From: Bacteroidota bacterium
GTDB taxonomy: Bacteria > Bacteroidota > Bacteroidia > Cytophagales > Cyclobacteriaceae
NCBI GenBank assembly: GCA_024280115.1
Contig: JAJRQT010000112.1
Location: forward strand, 1-52,037
Length of the DNA stretch: 52,037 nt
Reading direction: 5' to 3'
The position numbers and the translations under genes were made by a program. Shown here in pieces: positions 44,446-52,037 of the stretch (the first letter of the stretch is position 1; each line of letters begins with the position of its first letter). Under the pieces are notes generated by a model. It searched no databases. It was not told where the DNA came from and saw only the letters and a program-made list of their open reading frames with translations.

Positions 44446-45124
44446 GCCTGTCCAGCAAGGCCTCCTTATATGATGCGCCGATTGGAATATATTTTTCTTC
44501 TATTAAAAGAGAATTGTCTTCCAGCGCTTCGATTTTGTCGAGATTTACAATGTAGGATCTATGCGTACGGACAAATTCATCTTCCGGCAGCCTGTTTACA
44601 ATACCCTTCATTGTAAAATGCACGATATGCTTTTTCAATTCGGTCTGTATAATTACATAATCGGCAAGAGCTTCTACAAAAAGAATTTTTTCATATGGAA
44701 TTCTGACGATTTTAGCATCAGTTCTCACATAAAATTCCTTCCTCCTGACCGTAGCCTCCCGCTTAGTTTCTACATTGGACTGTGCTTTATAACACGCTTG
44801 TAAAAACCTGTTATATTCCATTGGCTTTACAAGGTAGTCGGTGACCCTTTTTTCGAAGGCTTCAACTGCGTATTTTTGTTCTGAAGTAATCAATATTATC
44901 TCACAATCTTTTTCCAGTGTATTGATAAAATCCATGCCTGACATTTCCGGCATTTGGATATCAAGAAATACAATATCCACATGTTCCTCATCCAGATATT
45001 GAGAGGCGTCTATAGCATTATCAAATTCTTTTGTTAATTGGAGAAAATTTGTTTTTTCAATGAAATGCACAACCACCTTCCTCGACATCTCATCATCATC
45101 CACCACTATGCAATTCAACATCAT
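44432..45124 (-). CDS. LytTR-type two-component response regulator
   Basis: 230 aa. The receiver domain has the acidic pocket D9-D10-D11, phospho-acceptor Asp55 in DIVFLDIQMPEMSG, a switch Thr/Ser region (LITSE) and K in LVKPMEYNRF. The C-terminal LytTR DNA-binding domain (about 130-230) shows ILFVEALADYVIIQT and RTHRSYIVNLDKIEAL. Its partner LytS-like kinase is not in the window. It is convergent with and overlaps the PAP2 gene by 14 bases, and divergent from pcm across 201 bp. Confidence 0.95.
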   Translation of the reverse strand: MMLNCIVVDDDEMSRKVVVHFIEKTNFLQLTKEFDNAIDASQYLDEEHVDIVFLDIQMPEMSGMDFINTLEKDCEIILITSEQKYAVEAFEKRVTDYLVKPMEYNRFLQACYKAQSNVETKREATVRRKEFYVRTDAKIVRIPYEKILFVEALADYVIIQTELKKHIVHFTMKGIVNRLPEDEFVRTHRSYIVNLDKIEALEDNSLLIEEKYIPIGASYKEALLDRLNFL

Positions 45125-45325
45125 GATCTATAATTAATTATAAAAATCTTTATATGTCTTATTATAAAACTCTAAGATATGTAAAAAGCTAATAAATAGT
45201 ATCATATCAATGCATCCGATCTCCTGTATCAACTTTTTAAATAATACATTTCAATAGAAGATTGTAACTTGCAATTAAGGAAAATAGAAAACTATGCTCT
45301 AACTTCATCCAAATTTTTATGATCT

Positions 45326-45979
45326 ATGTTTGAAGACACTTACCGTCATAAAGGAATGCGCCGAAATTTGGTTAAAATTCTGATTGACAAAGGAATAAAA
45401 GATGAGGCGGTACTAAAGGCCATTCAATCTGTGCCAAGACATTACTTTTTTGATAAGGCCTTTTTAGAACATGCTTACCAGGACAAAGCCTTTCCAATCG
45501 ATGAAGGGCAAACCATATCCCAGCCATATACCGTGGCTGTTCAATCACAATTGCTCGAAATAATCCCGGGTGATAAGGTGCTGGAAATCGGAACAGGTTC
45601 AGGATATCAATGTTGCGTGTTGCTTGAAATGGGAGCAAAAGTTTATACTATAGAATTTAATAAAAAGCTCTATCAGCAGGCAAAAAGCTTCCTGCAAAAA
45701 CTTGGTTACAAAGCTCATTTTCACTTGGGAGACGGATCTCAGGGTTGGTCAACTTTCGCGCCATATGATAAAATCATCGTTACAGCAGGTGCGCCCAGTT
45801 TGCCACAGGCGCTCATCGACCAGTTAAAACCCAATGGCAAATTGGTGATCCCGGTCGGCAACGAAGATCATCAGGAAATGATAAGAATAATAAAGGATAG
45901 TTCTGGGAAAATAAAATCAGAAAAGCATGATTATTTTAGATTTGTACCACTGGTAGGTAAGTTTGGATGGAAACAATAA
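45326..45979 (+). CDS. pcm: Protein-L-isoaspartate O-methyltransferase
   Basis: A 217-aa SAM-dependent repair enzyme that methylates isoaspartyl residues of damaged proteins. Family blocks: VPRHYFFDKAFLEHAYQDKA, DEGQTISQPYTVAVQSQLLE and the SAM motif LEIGTGSGYQCCVLLEMGAK, then DKIIVTAGAPSLPQALIDQL. The C-terminus is FVPLVGKFGW. The length is normal. The thioesterase gene follows 19 bp downstream. Confidence 0.95.
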   Translation: MFEDTYRHKGMRRNLVKILIDKGIKDEAVLKAIQSVPRHYFFDKAFLEHAYQDKAFPIDEGQTISQPYTVAVQSQLLEIIPGDKVLEIGTGSGYQCCVLLEMGAKVYTIEFNKKLYQQAKSFLQKLGYKAHFHLGDGSQGWSTFAPYDKIIVTAGAPSLPQALIDQLKPNGKLVIPVGNEDHQEMIRIIKDSSGKIKSEKHDYFRFVPLVGKFGWKQ

Positions 45980-45998
45980 AAGAGGAAAAACCATATAA

Positions 45999-46523
45999 AT
46001 GGAAATTAAATCAAAATTTGTAAGCGAATCAATTGTCGTAAAAAACGAGTTATCAATGCCTAACGACACAAATCCATTTGGCAACCTGATGGGAGGGAAA
46101 TTGATGTACTGGATGGATATCGCCGGTGGAATTGCTGCTCAAAAACATTCTGGTACGGTAGCAGTCACTGCCTCAGTGGATAATATTTCTTTTAAAAAAT
46201 CAATTGCCCCGGGGAGTGTAATAACACTTACTGCCAAAGTAACAAGAGCTTTTAATACATCCATGGAAATCTATATTGAGGTGGTTGCAGAAAATATTCC
46301 CGCTAAAATAAAATTTATTAGTAACAGCGCCTTTTTTACTTTTGTGGCTATTGATAAAAATGGCAACCCTCGTAAAGTACCGGAGGCAATACCGGAAACT
46401 GAAGAAGATCAGGTATTGTATGACGGCGCCTTGAGAAGAAGACAATTAAGACTGATATTGGCTGGAAGAATGAAACCGGCTGATGCAAATGAATTAAAAT
46501 CCATATTTGACGCGAAAATTTGA
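45999..46523 (+). CDS. Acyl-CoA thioesterase (hotdog fold)
   Basis: A 174-aa hotdog-fold thioesterase of the BFIT/YciA type that hydrolyses acyl-CoA. The typical helix is NPFGNLMGGKLMYWMDIAGG, with Asp in WMD as candidate active residue, followed by VAVTASVDNISFKKSIAPGS. The C-terminal tail (EDQVLYDGALRRRQLRLIL) is also seen in the family. It is 19 bp after pcm and ends 1 bp before the next gene, suggesting an operon. Confidence 0.92.
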   Translation: MEIKSKFVSESIVVKNELSMPNDTNPFGNLMGGKLMYWMDIAGGIAAQKHSGTVAVTASVDNISFKKSIAPGSVITLTAKVTRAFNTSMEIYIEVVAENIPAKIKFISNSAFFTFVAIDKNGNPRKVPEAIPETEEDQVLYDGALRRRQLRLILAGRMKPADANELKSIFDAKI

Positions 46524-46524
46524 A

Positions 46525-47049
46525 ATGCAGGAATCAGAGGCATTATTGAAATACATCTATCACGAGGATCTATATCTGATTGAAGAACCGGAGATAGCAG
46601 TTGAAGATCAGCACACAACAGACCAAGAGGTTGAGCAAGAGGCAACACCAATTGTAAAAGAAGCTAAGCCCGTCACGTTTTTTGGGGAAAATGAAAAGGG
46701 CATTCTGATCATGGTCAATGACCCGGATAGTGAATATCTGAACGCCCATGATCTCAAATTTCTGATGAGAATCATTGAGAGCGGATTGCGTTATTCTAAA
46801 AGTGATATCGCATTGGTTAACACATCAAAACATGCTTCAGAACAAGTGATTGATGAAATTGGCTTCTCTTATTTAATATCTTTTGGTTGTGAGGTTTCTA
46901 TTATAAAACCGGGTACTCCTCCATATCAACCCTTAGATCAAGATGGGAAAAAAGTACTTTTCACCCATGATCTGAGAGCGATAGACAGTGATCAGGAGAA
47001 AAAGAAATTGCTGTGGAATTGTTTGAAAACCATATTTAACATTCGATAG
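46525..47049 (+). CDS. Conserved-looking protein of unknown function
   Basis: 174 aa from ATG 46525, which follows the thioesterase stop by 1 bp; a TTG at 46507 would overlap the upstream gene. I do not recognise the family. An acidic, Glu-rich N-terminal part (about 1-55) precedes a likely alpha/beta domain (GILIMVNDPDSEYLNAHDLK, then IALVNTSKHASEQVIDEIGF). There is no signal or membrane segment. The stop is 1 bp before proB. Position suggests a housekeeping gene, possibly Bacteroidota-specific. Confidence 0.75.
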   Translation: MQESEALLKYIYHEDLYLIEEPEIAVEDQHTTDQEVEQEATPIVKEAKPVTFFGENEKGILIMVNDPDSEYLNAHDLKFLMRIIESGLRYSKSDIALVNTSKHASEQVIDEIGFSYLISFGCEVSIIKPGTPPYQPLDQDGKKVLFTHDLRAIDSDQEKKKLLWNCLKTIFNIR

Positions 47050-47050
47050 A

Positions 47051-48118
47051 TTGAATAATAGAATTTGCATCAAAATCGGATCAAATGTACTGTCAAGAGT
47101 GGATGGGCTGCCAAATACCGATTTGATAGGCAGTTTTACCAGTCAAATTTCTGACCTCAAAAAAAAAGGCAAACAAGTGATTCTGGTTTCTTCCGGAGCA
47201 GTCGCCGCCGGAAGAAGTCTATTCAAATCGAATAAAAAATTGGATACTGTTGCGGAAAGACAATTGCTATCTTCACTTGGGCAGGTAAAACTCATTAATA
47301 TTTACACAGAACTTTTTAATGAACTGGGTCAGCTTTGCGCACAGGTGCTTGTCACCAAACAGGATTTTAAAGACAGGCACCATTACCTGAATATGCAAAA
47401 TTGTCTCAATGCACTTTTATCAAATAATATCATTCCTATCGTAAATGAGAATGATGTGATCTCTATTACTGAATTGATGTTTACTGACAATGATGAGCTT
47501 GCCGGCCTGATATCCGGAATGCTGAATGTTGACAGTTTGTATATCCTTACTGATGTTGATGGAATTTATGATGGAAATCCGGAACATGAAACCTCGTCTG
47601 TAATTTCAGAATTTGATTTAACTAATCAACATTTGCAAAAAATCACAGGCAATATAAAATCGAATTTTGGCCGTGGTGGCATCATCACAAAGTGCCATAC
47701 CGCCCAGCGAGTAGCGGGTATAGGTATTCCTGTAATTATTGCTAATGGTAAAACGAAAAATATAATAAACAGATTAATTGCCGGTGAAAGCCTCGGTACG
47801 AGATTTAAACCAAAAAAATCTACATCGAGCCTGAAAAAATGGATTGCTCATTCTCATTCCAACGCAAAAGGGAAAGTTATTGTAAATGAAGGCGCCAAAA
47901 TCTCATTAATATCCAACACAGCAGTGAGTTTATTACCGGTAGGAGTCGTTAAGGTCGAAGGCGAATTTAAAAAAGGAGATATCGTTAAAATCCTGGATGA
48001 GGACTACAATGAAATCGGCCTTGGGCAATCGAAATACGGAAATAAAAAAGCCGAATCGATCATTGGGCAAAGAAACCAAAAGCCAATTATTCATTACGAT
48101 CATTTATATTTGCACTGA
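47051..48118 (+). CDS. proB: Glutamate 5-kinase
   Basis: 355 aa; phosphorylates glutamate in the first step of proline synthesis. The amino-acid-kinase domain begins ICIKIGSNVLSR and shows ILVSSGAVAAGR-type (VILVSSGAVAAGRSLF), VNENDVIS and TDNDELAGLISGML blocks; a PUA-like domain occupies about 265-350 (KGKVIVNEGAKISLI...KKGDIVKIL). The start is TTG at 47051, just after the preceding TAG, because no ATG precedes the conserved first strand. proA follows 25 bp downstream. Confidence 0.96.
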   Translation: MNNRICIKIGSNVLSRVDGLPNTDLIGSFTSQISDLKKKGKQVILVSSGAVAAGRSLFKSNKKLDTVAERQLLSSLGQVKLINIYTELFNELGQLCAQVLVTKQDFKDRHHYLNMQNCLNALLSNNIIPIVNENDVISITELMFTDNDELAGLISGMLNVDSLYILTDVDGIYDGNPEHETSSVISEFDLTNQHLQKITGNIKSNFGRGGIITKCHTAQRVAGIGIPVIIANGKTKNIINRLIAGESLGTRFKPKKSTSSLKKWIAHSHSNAKGKVIVNEGAKISLISNTAVSLLPVGVVKVEGEFKKGDIVKILDEDYNEIGLGQSKYGNKKAESIIGQRNQKPIIHYDHLYLH

Positions 48119-48143
48119 TCATTTATATTGACAAATCACAATC

Positions 48144-49391
48144 ATGAAACTAGAAAGTACTTTTAAGGCGGTTGCCAAAGCCAGCAGGGCGCTTGCCCTG
48201 ACCGATGAATCAATTGTTAATAATTTGCTGCTTGACCTGGCAGAAGAAGCTATTAAAAACTCATCATTCATACTTGAGGAAAATAAAAAAGATCTCGAAA
48301 GAATGCCGGAGTCAGACCCAAAATATGACCGCCTGAAATTGACTGAACAAAGAATCAAAGATATTGCAAGTGATTTAAAAAATGTAGCGACTTTACCTTC
48401 TCCACTCGGAAAAGAACTCGATAAAAGAACGCTTCAAAATGGATTGGAATTGACGAAAACTTCAGTGCCACTTGGCGTTGTGGGCATTATCTACGAGTCA
48501 CGCCCCAATGTTACATTTGATGTTTTTTCTTTGTGTATTAAATCAGGGAATGCCTGCGTACTTAAAGGAGGTAGCGATGCCGAGTATTCAAATATTGCGA
48601 TTGTCAAAATCATTAAAGAGGTAATCAATAAGTATGACCTCGATGAAAATATCCTCGCATTGTTACCAGCTGACAGGCAAGCCACCTCAGAATTGCTGAA
48701 TGCAGTGGATTATATTGACATTATTATACCAAGAGGAAGCCAAAACCTGATCAACTATGTACGGGATAATGCAAGGGTACCGGTCATAGAAACAGGTGCT
48801 GGGATTGTTCATACTTATGTTGATAAATCGGCTAATTTGGGAAAAAGCATCAGCATCGTCAACAATGCCAAGACACGCAGGGTGAGTGTTTGCAATGCGC
48901 TGGATTGCCTGGTAATTCATAAAGATAAATTAGGTGAATTGCCAGACATTGTCTTACCGCTGGCATTAAGTAATGTAAAGATCTTTGCTGATAGATCTGC
49001 CTTCAATGCAATCAAAGAACACTATCCGGATTCATTGCTTCAGGAAGCCAACGAAGCACATTTTGGAACTGAATTTCTGGATTATAAAATGTCAATAAAA
49101 ACAGTCGATAATCTCGATGACGCTCTTGAGCATATTAGTGAATATAGTTCGAAGCACAGCGAAGCCATCATTGCAGAAGATAGCAATGTGATTGACACAT
49201 TTTTGAAAAGTGTGGATGCAGCAGCAGTTTATGCCAATACTTCCACAGCCTTTACAGATGGAGCTCAATTCGGCCTAGGCGCTGAAATCGGGATAAGCAC
49301 TCAAAAATTACACGCCAGGGGTCCAATGGCATTAAATGAAATGACAAGCTATAAATGGGTCATCAGAGGAAATGGGCAGATCAGGAGCTAA
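48144..49391 (+). CDS. proA: Glutamate-5-semialdehyde dehydrogenase
   Basis: 415 aa; reduces gamma-glutamyl phosphate with NADPH in the second step of proline synthesis. Typical blocks are [53 protein letters not shown], the catalytic Cys in [15 protein letters not shown], and [25 protein letters not shown]. It forms the proBA operon with the gene upstream; proC is not present here. The 251-bp gap to the convergent MFS gene holds no clear feature. Confidence 0.97.
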   Translation: MKLESTFKAVAKASRALALTDESIVNNLLLDLAEEAIKNSSFILEENKKDLERMPESDPKYDRLKLTEQRIKDIASDLKNVATLPSPLGKELDKRTLQNGLELTKTSVPLGVVGIIYESRPNVTFDVFSLCIKSGNACVLKGGSDAEYSNIAIVKIIKEVINKYDLDENILALLPADRQATSELLNAVDYIDIIIPRGSQNLINYVRDNARVPVIETGAGIVHTYVDKSANLGKSISIVNNAKTRRVSVCNALDCLVIHKDKLGELPDIVLPLALSNVKIFADRSAFNAIKEHYPDSLLQEANEAHFGTEFLDYKMSIKTVDNLDDALEHISEYSSKHSEAIIAEDSNVIDTFLKSVDAAAVYANTSTAFTDGAQFGLGAEIGISTQKLHARGPMALNEMTSYKWVIRGNGQIRS

Positions 49392-49642
49392 ATGATTACG
49401 GCAAAGGTAGATAGTAAACATTACCATCCCGGAATTTATTGGACGATGAGTATTTTAAGCTGTGAGTTGCCAGTTACCAGTTGCGAGCATAAGTTGTCGA
49501 ACGAAACAATATTCCTACTTTTGTTAGTAGTCAGCACTTGTTCTGAAACCATTTGAAACATGGATTTACCATATCTTTTATATTGGTCACAAGTGCCAAC
49601 AAAGAATTAATTTAAATATCACAACGAAATTACAATTCTGGC

Positions 49643-51487
49643 TCATTCCGCCTTCTTAATCCCAAAACTCGAATCGATCTTTAAAAACTTAATTGCAAAG
49701 AATCCGGGAATGGTGCAGATCAATACCCAAATGAAAAAATTCTGGTAACCTACAATCTCTTGCAACCATCCTGAAACCATACCCGGGATCATCATGCCCA
49801 ATGCCATGAGCCCCGTGCTGATCGCAAAATGAGCTGTCTTGCTTTTTCCCTCGGAAAAATAAATCATAAATAGCATGTAAGCCGTAAAGCCAAAACCATA
49901 GCCAAATTGCTCAATTGCTACACAGGATGCAATTATTGTGAAGTCTGTAGGAGTAGCATAGGAAAGATATACATATACTACATTAGGTAAATTAATAGCT
50001 ATGGTCATCCACCAGATCCAGTACTTCAACCCTTTTTTGGATGCTAACCAACCGCCGAGAATTCCACCAATTGTAAGGAAAATAATGCCGATGGTTCCAT
50101 AGATCACACCGACATCGCTGGTTGTCAGCCCCAACCCACTGCTTTCCCTGGAATCCAGCAAAAAAGGTGAGGCGAGTTTAACAAGCTGGCTTTCACCCAA
50201 TCTAAAAAGAAGCAAAAACGCCAGGGCCGCTCCAAGATTTTTCTTTTTGAAAAAACTGACAAATGTTTTGACAAATTCCCCGATTATATTCCCTCCCTCA
50301 GCCACAGGCACATCTGTTGCCGGTTTGGGTAGAATAAACCGGTGATAAATAAAGAAAATGACAAACATTCCTGTCAGCACGTAAAATGTAATTGACCATG
50401 CCAAGGGGATATTTCCCGATAAGCCTTCAAATGTTGCCGAACTAGCTTTTCCTAGTTTAGGGTCGATTTGCACCAAAACCCATGCATTTTTATTCCAGTT
50501 TTGATCATTGAAAACCAATCTTTCCCCATGGATTATATTGAAATTTTTGTCTCCTGACCTCCGACCCAGGTTCAATACCACATTTTCTCCGGTCTCCAGT
50601 GGTGAGGAAAGTCTTAAGCCAATCAATTCTATATTACCGGTCATCTGGCTGACTGCCTGAGATTGGAGGTCATTTTTCCCCCAGGCTTTTTTTAGCCGTT
50701 CTTTTAAGGGGCCTGATATGTTTCGGGCCCACCAGGAAGGAGATGCTGTGGAAGTTATAGCCTGTTCAGCTTCTATGTGTTGATTCTGCTCATTTTGGCT
50801 TTTCACCCATGATTTTATTTCATTAGCCTTTTCTGTATTTAATTTTTCTGTCGATATAATGTGCTCATTTGAGTTAATGATAAACCTCTGATTGCCCGGT
50901 TCATTTTCGAATTCATTGGTGTTCCGGTCCCAATTCGATATTTTGTCTGATGTAGATGAAGACACTTCAAATCGCAATGGTTCAAGTCCTGTTTTGGATT
51001 CCAGAGATCCTGCAAGAATGATCAATAATCCCTGCCCTGTGATCATGGCGAGCCTATAAAATGTACTTCGTATCCCAACAAAAAATGCCTGCTTATGCTC
51101 ATCTAGTCCAAGCATGTAAAATCCGTCTGCTGCGATATCATGGGTAGCTGAACTGAAGGCCATCAACCAGAAAAACGCCAGGGTATATTGCAAAAATCCC
51201 GGCGCCGGAATGGTGAGTGCGATACCTGCCAGGCCTGCCCCGATAAATAATTGCATGATGACAATCCACCATCTTTTCGTCTTGATCAAATCAACAATCG
51301 GGCTCCAGAATGGCTTTATAACCCATGGAAGATACAGCCAACTTGTGTAAAGAGCGATATCTGTATTCGAGATGCCAAGCCGTTTGTACATAATTACTGA
51401 TACGGTCATGACAACCACATAAGGAATACCTTCTGCAAAATAAAGGGTAGGAATCCATGCCCACGGTGATCTGTTTTTTAGTCCCAT
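49643..51487 (-). CDS. AmpG-like MFS transporter with a large periplasmic insert
   Basis: A 614-aa inner-membrane carrier of the major facilitator superfamily. The N-terminal half resembles AmpG/SLC33-type carriers (YFAEGIPYVVVMTVSVIMY, LYLPWVIKPFWSPIVD, FSSATHDIAADGFYML). AmpG imports muropeptides for wall recycling. Between the fifth and sixth segments a hydrophilic insert of about 200 residues (about 161-360) is predicted on the periplasmic side, including a helical part and a beta-rich part (NIELIGLRLSSPLETGENVV). Normal carriers are near 400-430 aa, so the insert explains the length. It is convergent with proA. Substrate is inferred only. Confidence 0.85.
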   Translation of the reverse strand: MGLKNRSPWAWIPTLYFAEGIPYVVVMTVSVIMYKRLGISNTDIALYTSWLYLPWVIKPFWSPIVDLIKTKRWWIVIMQLFIGAGLAGIALTIPAPGFLQYTLAFFWLMAFSSATHDIAADGFYMLGLDEHKQAFFVGIRSTFYRLAMITGQGLLIILAGSLESKTGLEPLRFEVSSSTSDKISNWDRNTNEFENEPGNQRFIINSNEHIISTEKLNTEKANEIKSWVKSQNEQNQHIEAEQAITSTASPSWWARNISGPLKERLKKAWGKNDLQSQAVSQMTGNIELIGLRLSSPLETGENVVLNLGRRSGDKNFNIIHGERLVFNDQNWNKNAWVLVQIDPKLGKASSATFEGLSGNIPLAWSITFYVLTGMFVIFFIYHRFILPKPATDVPVAEGGNIIGEFVKTFVSFFKKKNLGAALAFLLLFRLGESQLVKLASPFLLDSRESSGLGLTTSDVGVIYGTIGIIFLTIGGILGGWLASKKGLKYWIWWMTIAINLPNVVYVYLSYATPTDFTIIASCVAIEQFGYGFGFTAYMLFMIYFSEGKSKTAHFAISTGLMALGMMIPGMVSGWLQEIVGYQNFFIWVLICTIPGFFAIKFLKIDSSFGIKKAE

Positions 51488-51558
51488 TTTGTCTTAGTTA
51501 TTCATTAAAAAACATCTTCGATTTCTGATGAATTATTTCCATTTGTTCTTCATTTTCC

Positions 51559-51633
51559 TCCCCCTAACCCCCTCAAGAGGGGGAAATCCTCCGCTATTGC
51601 ATCTCCCCCGCTGGGGGGGGATTAAGGGGGTGG
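51559..51633. repeat. C/G-rich nested hairpins
   Basis: Hairpin A: CCCCCTC (51569-51575) and GAGGGGG (51578-51584). Hairpin B: CCCCC (51606-51610) and GGGGG (51614-51618). The outer C-rich stretch at 51559-51573 and the G-rich stretch at 51617-51633 can also pair, so the whole block could form a cruciform. It lies inside the 3' end of the DUF559 pseudogene and strongly contrasts with the AT-rich surroundings. Confidence 0.75.
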
Positions 51634-52003
51634 TCTTTATTATTATCGTCTATCCAACCCTCCAATTTTCTTCTCACCCCATTTATGCCTGTTAATATTT
51701 CATCATCTGCGAATCTTAAGAATTTGAATCCGACCGACTCTAAAACTTCCTGCCATCTTTCGTCATTTGAAGCTACTTCTTCATATGAATGAGTAATTCC
51801 ATCAACTCTTTACTCATGAAATCAGCAATATAGTTCATGACAGGTCTTTGCCGTCTAAACTGATAACCTTTTAATCTCCGTCCTTGCAAGATATATTTCC
51901 ATAGACATGCTTCAGCCTTGGTCATATTAGATCTTAATTTTCGAGCTGTGGAAGTTAGGTTTTTATTGTAAAGGAAGAAATTTTCTTTATTGGCTTTTTG
52001 CAT
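51595..52003 (-). pseudogene. DUF559 endonuclease-domain protein, frameshifted
   Basis: ATG at 52003 opens a typical DUF559 start (STARKLRSNMTKAEACLWKYIL, then QGRRLKGYQFRRQRPVMNYIADFMSKELM), but this frame ends at 51773. From 51800 a second frame continues the domain (VDGITHSYEEVASNDERWQE, then VLESVGFKFLRFADDEIL) to a stop at 51595. The family normally reads ...DF...LIIEVDG..H; here a few codons with the catalytic Glu seem lost where GTTGATG lies (51800-51806), consistent with a deletion between short direct repeats. DUF559 proteins are Vsr/very-short-patch-repair-like nucleases. The gene is thus probably dead. Confidence 0.75.
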
Positions 52004-52037
52004 TATTTTTAAACTATCTTCTGGTTTCAGCTTTCCA

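Noticed and set aside
49534..49596. Inverted repeat GCACTTGT / ACAAGTGC with a 47-nt spacer
   Set aside because: Short arms and a long spacer in a plain intergenic gap, no T-run; likely chance.

Overview
The window looks like chromosomal DNA of a Bacteroidota bacterium, most likely of the Cytophagia/Cytophagales type. Signs of this are AT-rich DNA, a SusC/SusD pair, a TamL-type lipoprotein assembly factor, Bat-type VWA/TPR proteins, a LytTR regulator, weak Shine-Dalgarno sequences, and two promoters that fit the Bacteroidota pattern TTTG-N19..21-TAnnTTTG. No species can be named from the sequence alone.

Region 1 (about 1-22555) is a carbohydrate utilisation locus on the minus strand, with a divergent LacI-family regulator at its right edge. 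In transcription order it holds an SSS symporter, a cytoplasmic FAD-dependent oxidoreductase coupled to it by an ATGA overlap, SusC, SusD, a terminator, an FG-GAP/ASPIC repeat lipoprotein, a second terminator, a GH31 glycosidase lipoprotein, two tandem divergent GH9-like proteins and a formylglycine-type sulfatase. A broken relic of a second, exported FAD-oxidoreductase-like gene lies at the left end. Three operator-like palindromes separate the symporter from lacI. The likely scheme is desulfation and trimming of a glycan at the cell surface or in the periplasm, SusCD uptake, symport of the released sugar and its oxidation in the cytoplasm. The substrate cannot be told from sequence.

Region 2 (about 22556-32176) is a mobilizable element or its remnant, on the minus strand: an unknown 210-aa protein, an excisionase-like HTH protein, a primase-helicase-type ATPase, two doubtful small ORFs, MobC, an AT-rich repeat region (candidate oriT), a MobA/BmgA-type relaxase, a ParA ATPase, a TraB/DUF3408-like protein, a GNAT acetyltransferase and a membrane hybrid histidine kinase with receiver and LuxR-type output. 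The last five genes are tightly spaced or overlapping, so the kinase and acetyltransferase appear wired into the transfer operon. The element abuts the 3' side of tRNA-Pro(UGG), a common integration site, but no integrase is visible.

Region 3 (about 32177-52037) is mostly housekeeping: tRNA-Ser(GCU) and tRNA-Pro(UGG) with promoter and terminator; a short Bat-like operon with a consensus promoter; thiolase; a YwqK/MORN-repeat protein; purC; a STAS protein; rnz; a queuosine-precursor transporter; a TrmH-type methyltransferase; tamL; a PAP2 phosphatase; a LytTR regulator; pcm; an acyl-CoA thioesterase; an unknown gene; proB-proA; an AmpG-like MFS carrier with a large periplasmic insert; and, at the right edge, a DUF559 nuclease pseudogene next to C/G-rich hairpins. 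Several genes use TTG or GTG starts.

All functional calls rest on reading motifs by eye; no database search was run.
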